Notes under the pieces: generated by a model | Told to the model about the DNA's origin: nothing | The model's input: only the letters and a program-made list of their open reading frames with translations | Databases searched by the model: none | Assembly (NCBI GenBank): GCA_003131985.1 | Contig: PKWH01000030.1 | Location: 1-18,838, forward strand | From: Acidobacteriota bacterium | GTDB lineage: Bacteria > Acidobacteriota > Terriglobia > Acidiferrales > UBA7541 | Length of the DNA: 18,838 nucleotides | Reading direction: 5' to 3' | Shown: positions 7,577 to 14,700 of the stretch, piece after piece | Numbering within the stretch: position 1 is the first letter of the stretch | Layout of the letters: each line of letters opens with the position of its first letter | Program-made: the position numbers and the translations under genes

Positions 7577-7587
7577 TCAATCGAGGA

Positions 7588-10173
7588 TCATCGGTCGCGG
7601 TTCCCTCCCGAGAGCTCCCGTCCTACTTCAGGTCGTACCGTGTGGGCACTGTGGCTCGGCACCACGGCCAGACGCGCGTAAAGCTGAAAGGGCGCCCAGT
7701 AAAAGGGATTGCGGAAGGCGCTGTCGTGGAGCAAGGACAGTTTGGCGGCGCGGAGAGCGGAGGCCGGGCTCGACCCCTTGTCTAGCTCGCCATAAAACTT
7801 ATCCATGAGTAGCTCGGTGGAAGCGTCCGTCACCTCCCACAAAGCGGCGATCACGTTTTGCGCGCCGGCTCTAAGAAAAGCCCACGAGAGTCCGACCAAG
7901 CCCTCGCCCGAGTACGAGCGCTCACCGACGCTGTAGCATGCGGAAATTGTGACTAGGTCAGCCCGCAATGGATGGCGAATGATATCGCGAGCGTAGAGCT
8001 TGAAGCGATAGTCTTCGGCGCTGTCTTTCGACAGCACGATGGCCGAGTCGAGCGGGCTCAACCGGCTGGCAGTTCCGTGCGCGACAAAATGTATATAGGA
8101 ATATCGCTCCGGATTGCTTTCCAGGTACGCCGACGGAGTCGCTTGCTCATGCGCGAGTATCCGCTCCTGCGCTGCGGGGAAATGTCGGGCGACACTTTCC
8201 ATCTGAGCGGCCGCCTTGGGGAGTTCCGGATATTCGCTGTTGGGCGCAACGCTATTCCCGATGAGAAGCAAGTTGCGTTCGCGCTTCTCTTTGTTCCGAC
8301 TGCTATTCGGACTCAGCGCTCCGAGCACGCGTAACGAGCTGGCATTCGCAATGGTCACGTCTTCAATCCAATAGTGCAGCTTCGGTTTAGAAGAAACGGG
8401 TTCAGACAGCTCTGGATCAGAAACGAGAAGAGTTTCGAAATTCAGATTGTTCAGGCTGCGATCCGGGACCACAAAAATCTTAGACCCTTTTTGAAACAAC
8501 GATTCGGCCGGCGCGATCAGCATGCGATAAAGCGATTGCCCATCGCCGTTAGCCGATTCGAGAGCGTTTTCCGGTCCACCGAGAACTCCGCGATAACGCT
8601 CGACGTTCGCTTCAAGCGTCGATGCCGGCGGTAGAACAAAAAGATTGGTTTTCCGCGAAGTGATGGCCCAGAGATAGGACTGCTTCTCGCCAAGCCAATA
8701 AAACAGAATTGTGCCGTTCGCTTGCCGTGCGATTTCCTGAGGATTCACTCGCGGCGCTCCATTGTTTGGTCCACTCGCCAACAATCCCAATCCTTCGGCC
8801 AGCGTGCGGCCTCGGCTGTAATCGGCCCAACGCAGAGCTTCATCCGTCTTTCCGCGTGCCACCAGAAAATGAACGAAATCGTCGTAGATGCGCGAGGCGT
8901 TGGTGAGGAAAGAAAGCTGGAACTCTCCATGGTTCACCGCGTCGCGAGCCTCTTCGAACGTGGCGAGCGCGGCGCGATATTCACGATCAGCAGAATCCGG
9001 CCGATTTTCGCCTTCATAGAGCCTCGCCAGCGAGTGCTCCGCCTCCCACTTCAAAGAAGCGGGGCAAATCTTGTCCGACTCGACAGCCTCGAAGGTCCGC
9101 TGCGCGACGGTAGAGTTGCCTCGGCGGGCTTCGATTTGACCTTGGACCAATAACGGATAAAGTTCGTCCCCATGATTCCCGCTTTTTTGTGCCATGCTCA
9201 AAGCTCGCTCGGCGTATTCGCTTGCCTTGTCTAAATCGTCCGTCTGCATCGCAAGCCGCGCCAGCACGCGTAGTGCGTCATAGATGTCCTGTTGAGCTTT
9301 AATTCCTTCCGCGAGGTCCAGCGCTTTACGAAACGATTGTCCGGCTTGATCGAACTTGTGCGCGTCCATTTGGATGTAGCCGATGTTTGTGAGGTCGTTC
9401 TCCTGATCGAATACGTCTTGAACTTGCTCAGCCGCGTCCTCCGATTCGGTAAACAATTCCGAAGCCTTTTCGGAATCGCCGAGCCTGTAATAGGCCCATC
9501 CGATATTCCCCTGCGCCACAAGTTCCGGGATCTTGGCGTAGGTGCCCTCAGCAAAACGATATGCTGTTTCCGACCGATCGATCGCTTCATCGAAGCGCCC
9601 TTCATTTAGCGATTCATTCCCCAAGTTGAGAAGCGACGTGGACTCCAGATATGAGTCATGGTGAGACCGGGCAAAGGTGAGACTCTGTTGATATAGCTCT
9701 TCCGCGTTACCTGACTGGCCTTGCTCGTCGGCCAACACACCACGAGCCTGAAGCAGATCCCCGCAACTCTCGGTAGCAGAAACGCCGCAGAGCTTCTCCG
9801 CCTCGTTCAATAAGCGCTGCGATTCGGAAAGGTTGCGAAGATGGACATTGGCCACTCCGGCAAGCGTCAGGACGGAGATCTCAAAGTCAGCCCGATCGGA
9901 AGGTAGCGGATGGGATTCGAGCAGTTTTAGGACATCTTCGAACTGCCCTCGGGCGAGTATCGCTTTCGCTTCTAGAATTAGGAATTTCGAAGCCCATTCC
10001 GGGCTCGAACTCCGAAGCTGTAAGTATCCCTGAACCGCTTCATCCTGACTTTGTTTCGATTCGCCGTGCAGAAAAGCGTTGTAAGCATGGTCAAACATTG
10101 CCTGCGGCGGCCCGTGACGATCCCCGCATGAAACCGTCCCGGCCGCCGCAGACAAAAGCAAAATCGAAACCAA
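7588..10173 (-). CDS. TPR-CHAT protein: predicted lipoprotein with caspase-like protease domain
   Basis: About 861 residues. The N terminus (LVSILLLSAAAGTVSC) looks like a lipoprotein signal with Cys at about residue 16. Helical TPR repeats fill roughly residues 25-430 (for example LLNEAEKLCG, ARGVLADEQGQSGNAEELYQ, EKASELFTESEDAAEQVQD). A helical bridge follows, then the CHAT domain from about 560. The catalytic pair is intact: His699 in YIHFVAHGT and Cys746 in LVTISACYS, 47 residues apart. The domain ends with the usual NPFYWAPFQLYA. CHAT domains are clan CD proteases. The start is unusual: only TTG 10173 or, six bases earlier, CTG 10179 overlapping the preceding TGA would keep the signal peptide. 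The CTG start gives the better signal, with Arg at position 2. The frame is open to ATG 10425, but that part overlaps the preceding gene and looks non-coding. It is the last gene of the sigma operon. The C-terminal 25 residues beyond the domain border the integrase scar and may be altered. Confidence 0.88.
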   Translation of the reverse strand: MVSILLLSAAAGTVSCGDRHGPPQAMFDHAYNAFLHGESKQSQDEAVQGYLQLRSSSPEWASKFLILEAKAILARGQFEDVLKLLESHPLPSDRADFEISVLTLAGVANVHLRNLSESQRLLNEAEKLCGVSATESCGDLLQARGVLADEQGQSGNAEELYQQSLTFARSHHDSYLESTSLLNLGNESLNEGRFDEAIDRSETAYRFAEGTYAKIPELVAQGNIGWAYYRLGDSEKASELFTESEDAAEQVQDVFDQENDLTNIGYIQMDAHKFDQAGQSFRKALDLAEGIKAQQDIYDALRVLARLAMQTDDLDKASEYAERALSMAQKSGNHGDELYPLLVQGQIEARRGNSTVAQRTFEAVESDKICPASLKWEAEHSLARLYEGENRPDSADREYRAALATFEEARDAVNHGEFQLSFLTNASRIYDDFVHFLVARGKTDEALRWADYSRGRTLAEGLGLLASGPNNGAPRVNPQEIARQANGTILFYWLGEKQSYLWAITSRKTNLFVLPPASTLEANVERYRGVLGGPENALESANGDGQSLYRMLIAPAESLFQKGSKIFVVPDRSLNNLNFETLLVSDPELSEPVSSKPKLHYWIEDVTIANASSLRVLGALSPNSSRNKEKRERNLLLIGNSVAPNSEYPELPKAAAQMESVARHFPAAQERILAHEQATPSAYLESNPERYSYIHFVAHGTASRLSPLDSAIVLSKDSAEDYRFKLYARDIIRHPLRADLVTISACYSVGERSYSGEGLVGLSWAFLRAGAQNVIAALWEVTDASTELLMDKFYGELDKGSSPASALRAAKLSLLHDSAFRNPFYWAPFQLYARLAVVPSHSAHTVRPEVGRELSGGNRDR

Positions 10174-10175
10174 CC

Positions 10176-11102
10176 TCAGGGATGATTGTGTCCATTGGCC
10201 GTCGCGTTTGCCGCGCTGGCTGTTCCGTCCCCGATGCAGCCCATTTCCAGCCTGAGCATGGTCACGTCGAAATAATTGCTTGGCCAGTCCGAGGGCTCGT
10301 AAAGCTTCTCGCCAACTCTGAGTTCCGCCAACGACACGACGCCGAAGCCCGGGATCTCCAGGACATTCCCGAACGATTTCACTCCGGGAATTGGGATGGG
10401 CCCGATACTCTTCACCAGCGAGCATACGACCTTGGCACCGGAACCGTTCTTGCCGGATCCATTGCTCTTTTCTCCAGGGCCCCGCGCTTTCAGTTCGTCG
10501 ATATATTTGAGGTCAGCATCGTACTCAGCCCGAACCCCGATGGGAAGACCTGGCGCACGAGCAATGCTGGTACACTGCCCCTCTGCGCGATCCAGAAAAC
10601 CGAGGTCCGAAGTGTACAGCTTATCGCCTTGCGGTTTCTCGCCACAAATCCCGAGATCAAGCTCCACTTCGACTTTGTATCCGCCCACGCGCAAATTTTC
10701 GAAGTGCGTGCCCAGAAACGTCACGTGCGGCGTGTGGCCGTCTTCGAGCGGATGCTCGGTCGAAACCTGCGCCACCACGCGATCGGCCGTGATCACATCA
10801 AGAACATTCAGCCCTTCGAGAACAGACGTCGCCAGCGTAACCCATCCGTGATTCTTCAAACTCCGATTGCCGGAAACGTGCGAATAGCCCGACCTGAAGG
10901 AAATGAGTCCCTCGAGGCTATAGCGCTCGGCACGCTGAAAGAAATGGCCGCCCCGCAGATCGTTCAATTTCACCGGCGCCTGCTGGTTGATCTCCTGGTC
11001 CACTGGCTGCCGCAAATGCCCATTTAGAATGTTGGCTTCGGCATGATACTTATGTGATGATTTTTCCTCGCCCGTTACAATTGGTCTCGCCATTGTCGCC
11101 AT
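10176..11102 (-). CDS. Protein of unknown family in sigma/CHAT operon
   Basis: I do not recognise this 308-residue protein. It has no signal peptide or membrane segment and looks soluble and mixed alpha/beta (for example YSLEGLISFRSGYSHVSGNR, HGWVTLATSVLEGLNVLDVI, RVVAQVSTEHPLEDGH). A hydrophilic Gly/Ser/Lys linker near residue 215 (GPGEKSNGSGKNGSG) separates a second part rich in Pro and Gly (PIPIPGVKSFGNVLEIPGFG). The C terminus is Ala/Asn/His-rich and low-complexity. The start ATG 11102 is preceded by GGAGGAG nine bases upstream. It begins 24 bases after the anti-sigma gene. Its stop touches the start of the TPR-CHAT gene, so the last two genes are probably translationally coupled. Its position suggests it is a partner, substrate or inhibitor of the CHAT protease, but this is inference from context only. 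Confidence 0.78.
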   Translation of the reverse strand: MATMARPIVTGEEKSSHKYHAEANILNGHLRQPVDQEINQQAPVKLNDLRGGHFFQRAERYSLEGLISFRSGYSHVSGNRSLKNHGWVTLATSVLEGLNVLDVITADRVVAQVSTEHPLEDGHTPHVTFLGTHFENLRVGGYKVEVELDLGICGEKPQGDKLYTSDLGFLDRAEGQCTSIARAPGLPIGVRAEYDADLKYIDELKARGPGEKSNGSGKNGSGAKVVCSLVKSIGPIPIPGVKSFGNVLEIPGFGVVSLAELRVGEKLYEPSDWPSNYFDVTMLRLEMGCIGDGTASAANATANGHNHP

Positions 11103-11126
11103 GGTTTTAGCTCCTCCCAGTTGAGC

Positions 11127-11798
11127 TTATTTCTGAATTTGCAATTCAAATGAGGCCCGACCTACGTCCTTACTTTCACCAGCAGCCGTAACTCCGTGCA
11201 CCGCTAGAGTGTACCGGCCCGCTTCCCGATCCGCTCCTGGCACCTGAACCGACCACTGATCCTGCCCGGATGTAGCAGGAATCGTGACCGTCCACTCCAC
11301 CTTACCCTTTGGATTATTTAAGTCGGCTTTATAATACGAGTAACCGCCCTCCGGTGGAATCCTCACTAAAAGCGCAAAGCCTTCCCCCGCTCGTATCGGA
11401 ATCACCCGCTCGCTGGATCCCCAGGTGCCGACATTCACCAGCGCAATGGGATAGACCTTCGGGCTGTTCATAGTCCGCACCAGGCGCGGATACGTGACCA
11501 GATTTTGGTATCCGATCACTGCCAGCAAAAGCGCCATCACCGGAACGGCAAATGCCGGACGCAACCAGGCAGACCATCCCGGTTTTACCGGCGCCGGATG
11601 AGGAGTCGTAGCCTCAATCGACTTCTCCGCCAAAACGAGCTTGCTCTGCTCCACGAACATCGCGCCGACGCGGACGTCAAGCGCGCAAACCGGGCAGTCG
11701 AAAAAATGCTCCTCGAATTCGTCGCGTACCTCGGGATCAAGTTCGTTGAGAAGATACCTTTCCGTCATTTTTTGACCAACGACCACATCGTGGTCCAT
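11127..11798 (-). CDS. Zinc-finger anti-sigma factor with one membrane segment
   Basis: The N-terminal cytoplasmic part carries the anti-sigma zinc-finger motif: RYLLNELDPEVRDEFEE, then His31-FFD-Cys35-PV-Cys38, the H-x3-C-x2-C pattern that contacts ECF sigma factors. One membrane segment lies at about 81-100 (PAFAVPVMALLLAVIGYQNL). The C-terminal part, about 105-223, would be outside the cytoplasm and is beta-rich (RIPPEGGYSYYKADLNNPKG, VEWTVTIPATSGQDQWSVQV), like a small sensor domain. The gene lies 58 bases downstream of the sigma gene, the usual order for a sigma/anti-sigma pair. I place the start at ATG 11798 because GAGAGGAG lies about 10 bases upstream. The ATG at 11807 is only one base from that site, too close for initiation. 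The product should sequester the sigma factor until a signal acts on the external domain or until it is cleaved. Confidence 0.88.
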   Translation of the reverse strand: MDHDVVVGQKMTERYLLNELDPEVRDEFEEHFFDCPVCALDVRVGAMFVEQSKLVLAEKSIEATTPHPAPVKPGWSAWLRPAFAVPVMALLLAVIGYQNLVTYPRLVRTMNSPKVYPIALVNVGTWGSSERVIPIRAGEGFALLVRIPPEGGYSYYKADLNNPKGKVEWTVTIPATSGQDQWSVQVPGADREAGRYTLAVHGVTAAGESKDVGRASFELQIQK

Positions 11799-11856
11799 AA
11801 GAGACATGCTCCTCTCAATTGATAGTGCAACAGCGCGGCCTAGCGTTTCACGGACG

Positions 11857-12450
11857 TCAGGCTGAATTAAGCTCCTGTGTGCCTTCTCCCAAGCTGCTTA
11901 AAAACAGCGACTTAAAGGATTTCTTGGCCCGATGTAGCAACACCCGGAGATAATCCCGGTCTACGCCGAGTTCGCGGCAGACCTCGTCCTTATCGCGTTC
12001 TTCCAGGAAAATCTCGCGCAGCAATCGCCTGTCGCGTTCTGGAAGCTGCTGCAGAATCTCACGGACTTTCTTTTCTGTTTCTTTAGAGGCGAGAACGCCC
12101 AGCAAATCCGTAGCATTACCCGGAAGTTCTTTCCGTTCGTCATCATCCTCATCGTCAAGCGAACCGTGACGCGCACTCGCGCGATAGTGCTCCAACAAAA
12201 CATTGTTGCAAACCGAGTTTACGAATGATCCCAGGCGCTCCGGGTGAAGAATTTTGCCATCGCGCAGGGCGGCATAAAATCGGACAAAGGTCTCCTGACG
12301 CACGTCCTCTATGGCTTCTCGCGACTGCAGTCGAGAGCGCAATTTCAATTGGATCAGCGTGCTGAAGTACGCGCCAAAATGCTCTTGCGTACGAAGATCT
12401 CCAGCCAGCAGACGCGTGACGTAGGATTCGTCAAAGGAGTGGAATTGCAA
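11857..12450 (-). CDS. ECF-type RNA polymerase sigma factor
   Basis: Sigma region 2 is seen at about residues 8-92, with DVRQETFVRFYAALRDGK and LGSFVNSVCNNVLLEHYR as the core-binding and -10-recognition helices. An acidic linker (LDDEDDDERKE) follows. Region 4 is at about 125-185 with LQQLPERDRRLLREIFLEER and a helix-turn-helix VCRELGVDRDYLRVLLHRAK. There is no region 3, typical of ECF sigma factors. The frame is open to ATG 12609, but the first 53 residues from there are basic and Ser/Pro-rich and unlike any sigma factor. I favour TTG 12450 (197 residues), which has GAGG seven bases upstream and puts region 2 at the N terminus. A GTG at 12492 is another option without a ribosome binding site. 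It heads the operon with the anti-sigma, unknown and TPR-CHAT genes and may activate its own promoter. Confidence 0.88.
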   Translation of the reverse strand: MQFHSFDESYVTRLLAGDLRTQEHFGAYFSTLIQLKLRSRLQSREAIEDVRQETFVRFYAALRDGKILHPERLGSFVNSVCNNVLLEHYRASARHGSLDDEDDDERKELPGNATDLLGVLASKETEKKVREILQQLPERDRRLLREIFLEERDKDEVCRELGVDRDYLRVLLHRAKKSFKSLFLSSLGEGTQELNSA

Positions 12451-12630
12451 GTACTTGCCTCGCGAACTAATGGGTGGCGAGGAGTGTAACACTGGCGGTG
12501 GCGAGCTGCGGCCATTTTCCGCTAGAAACACCGGCGTGGATGTTCTTTTCAAAGATCTGCGTCTGCTATGCGCACGGACGATGGGCGAAATGGAGTGAGA
12601 AAAACGCACCGGAATCAGTGAACTCGCTTT

Positions 12631-12649
12631 GTACGTAGGGCAGACGTAC
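12631..12649. promoter_or_regulatory. Inverted repeat upstream of the ECF sigma operon
   Basis: GTACGT and ACGTAC form a perfect 6-bp inverted repeat with the 7-base spacer AGGGCAG. It lies about 180 bases upstream of the favoured sigma start, and about 20 bases from the alternative ATG at 12609. The size and symmetry fit a dimeric repressor or activator site. GTACGT is itself nearly palindromic, so chance similarity is possible. No protein can be assigned. Confidence 0.4.
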
Positions 12650-13364
12650 TTACACTTCTGCGGATGAACGCGTCAAGAAGCGCGGGATCGCTTTCCTCGT
12701 CTTCTTAGATCGCGATATCTTCCACTCGTGGGATAGTGTCGAAAACGGCTGGATCGTTTCATTAGAATCAAGATTTCAGTGAGTTGCGCCATTCCGCTAC
12801 CAAACATTCGGCCAAGTTCGATCCCAAAGTCGCCGAGAAGAGTTCTAAGATCGTCTCCCTGAGCGCGCCAATTATTTCGATAGTTTATTTTCAAAGTGAC
12901 TTCTGTCGATACCCGTTGAGTCGTTTCGAGTTCAAATTCCGGCCTCAGCTCAAACTAGCTTTCCCTTGTCCAGTCACAACCGGCGAATCTGGCGCGCGGC
13001 GCGTTTGTCCGAGAATCGCGTGACCTTCCTACAAACTCGGTTCGAGGAGATGAGCCCCGGAATAACTCTCGATTAGCCCGTGATCCGTCGCGAATCGTTG
13101 ACGGGCAGACCGTACCTGCGCCAATGGCCGATAAAGGTTCCCCCATGCAGCGATCAGGTTTGTGATCTCGCGGCGAAACACATCGCGATCATAAATCCGA
13201 TCATGAACATCAGGCTTTCAGAGCAATTCAGCGGGGTTTTGGGTCAGCATGACATCGCGCATTGATGCTGAACAACTTGGAATTTAGCTCGGCGCTTACT
13301 CAGGGGTTGGGGTAAACAGTCAGCTTATTAAAGGATGAGATCGTACCACCAACCGAATAATTCG
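12650..13364. other. Intergenic region without recognisable gene
   Basis: About 0.7 kb lies between the sigma operon, which starts leftward from here, and the end of the leftward secreted-protein gene. No frame on either strand shows a recognisable protein pattern or a good start with ribosome binding site. One minus-strand frame (13029-13262) is open apart from one UGA, but it resembles nothing I know. The region must hold the promoter of the sigma operon near 12500-12700. Confidence 0.5.
13244..13271. repeat. Inverted repeat downstream of the small secreted-protein gene
   Basis: TCAGCAT and ATGCTGA form a perfect 7-bp inverted repeat with a 14-base spacer, about 95 bases beyond the stop of the leftward gene ending at 13365. 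No run of T follows on the minus strand (the next bases are CCCAAAACCCC), so it is not a standard intrinsic terminator. It could be an RNA end, a protein-binding site, or chance. Confidence 0.3.
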
Positions 13365-14006
13365 TTAGTGCATCTTGAGCAGTATGGAGAGAGTCTCATC
13401 TGCATTTTTCTTGATGATAGGATCATTGGTCTTGTTGCGCATCTCGAGAACGTAACGTATCGCGGCATTTACAGTTGCCCATGGTCGTGGGGGTGGGCTA
13501 TCGATTAGCCACGCTTTCTCACCGGGTATCGCCTTTTGCTGGACGGCTTTCCCGTCTGGGCCGTACCATGCTATATATGCTGGCCCGGCTACGAGCTTGT
13601 ACCTGAAAGCCGTCTTGTATGCCTCGGTCTCTTTTGGAGGCGTGTAATGTAAGGAAGAGTCTATTTTCCCCGCATCGGTAAATTCCATGTCTACCGTGGC
13701 AACCTTGCCATCGTTTGAATAAGAATTCAGTCCATAGTATCCAGACATTACCTCGATGACTTTGTCGTCATGTTGCTCGTTCGGCTTCGCGAAGTATCCA
13801 GACGCCCGATGCCATCCCTCGGGAGTTAATAATTCACCGCGAGCCGCCATAGCCCACAATAGTTCGATGTTTTTTGCGGGCGCGTCGTCGAGACACCCCG
13901 AAGTCTGCGAAGATGCAGTGGTCGCGCACGCTATGGCAACTATCAAAGCAAGAACAAAGTCGCGAACGCGTCGTCCTTTAGTCTTATCTTCGTTTGGCAG
14001 GCTCAC
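13365..14006 (-). CDS. Small secreted protein of unknown family
   Basis: The 213-residue product starts at GTG 14006 and has a clear signal peptide: positively charged KTKGRRVRDF, then hydrophobic VLALIVAIACATTASSQ with a likely cleavage at ASS-Q. The mature part begins near TSGCLDDAPAKN and is mixed alpha/beta. Recognisable stretches are ELLTPEGWHRASGYFAKP, EFTDAGKIDSSLHYTPP, AYIAWYGPDGKAVQQK and a C-terminal helical region ending TLSILLKMH. I do not recognise the family. The GTG start has AAAGAGG four to five bases upstream and lies 13 bases after the stop of the giant TIG/Kelch gene, so the two are very likely co-transcribed. The frame is open to 14117, but that part overlaps the upstream gene. 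Its function may be tied to the giant secreted protein. Confidence 0.8.
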   Translation of the reverse strand: MSLPNEDKTKGRRVRDFVLALIVAIACATTASSQTSGCLDDAPAKNIELLWAMAARGELLTPEGWHRASGYFAKPNEQHDDKVIEVMSGYYGLNSYSNDGKVATVDMEFTDAGKIDSSLHYTPPKETEAYKTAFRYKLVAGPAYIAWYGPDGKAVQQKAIPGEKAWLIDSPPPRPWATVNAAIRYVLEMRNKTNDPIIKKNADETLSILLKMH

Positions 14007-14019
14007 AGAGCCTCTTTGC

Positions 14020-14700
14020 TCAGTTTTTAACGCAATAGGGTTGAGTAGGAGTGCACGCGAGCGGGCCCGGCTTCTGCCCCGGTGATCCCTCAGGCACAAC
14101 GTACATAGGAAGGGCATCCGGCGGGTAAAGGCCCACCCCCCTTATGTGTTGATCTTGCTGGGCGTCCAACTGGCTGAAATAAATCCCGACGTCATAAGCA
14201 AAGACACCTCTTGCGATATTTACTGAAATGAGTTGCGCAATGGAAGCGTATTGGTTGACGCTCGTGTCGAAGACCGTTAAGCCAGCTTGGCAACCGTTGA
14301 TGGTCATCGCTGCGTTAGGACCCAGAAAATTCCCTCCTGCGTTAGCTGTTTGAATGGGGCTAAGGAAATTCACGTTCAGTGCGGTGATATTCGTATTGGA
14401 TCCGCTTGCCTGGCCGACGAACACGTTAGTAGTTCGAGAGATCCGCACTTTCGCAGCCGTAAGAATGTCAAATACGCCGCTGTGTCCAAAATAGTATACA
14501 CCCCCGGATATGGATCCATTTAATGTCAGAGCATGGTAAACATCCTGAATAGTCGACACTCTGCAAGCAATGGCGTTGTTGCCCTGAGACTGCAACGAGT
14601 TGGCTTGCGTTTGAGCCGCTAGATTGAAGAGGTCTCCCACGTTGTGTTCATGTCCAGTAGCCACATTTATCCCCGGGTCGCCCACCAAAATTACGAACGT
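14020..14700 (-). other. C-terminal caspase-like (clan CD-type) domain of the giant protein
   Basis: This is the last 226 residues (1379-1604). The domain starts with a hydrophobic strand and loop (TFVILVGDPG). A helix (HNVGDLFNLAAQTQANSLQS) and a second strand follow, then GSISGGVYYFGHSGVFD with His1451, and NAAMTINGCQAG with Cys1515. A strand-GH-G followed about 50-70 residues later by a strand ending in xC-x-(A/S)-G is the His/Cys pattern of clan CD proteases (caspase, CHAT, legumain and gingipain types). The codons for His (14482-14484) and Cys (14290-14292) are intact. The family cannot be fixed by eye. It could also be an inactive or unrelated alpha/beta domain. Confidence 0.55.

Noticed and set aside
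10098..11027. 309-codon plus-strand frame opposite the unknown operon gene
   Set aside because: The minus-strand gene has a strong ribosome binding site and fits the operon spacing. The plus frame lacks both and resembles no protein.
7588..12450. A type III-E CRISPR (Craspase) locus
   Set aside because: No CRISPR repeats, no gRAMP/Cas7-11 and no cas1/cas2 are present. Only the protease and sigma-factor logic is similar.
13185..13242. Hydrophobic micro-peptide MFMIGFMIAMCFAARSQT, possibly toxin-like
   Set aside because: It has only 18 codons with a weak ribosome binding site and no antisense partner that I could identify.
13029..13262. A third UGA-containing gene on the minus strand (MRDVMLTQNPAELL, UGA, KPDVHDR)
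   Set aside because: No redox motif surrounds the UGA, no family is recognised, and I saw no suitable hairpin. An open frame of this length can arise by chance.
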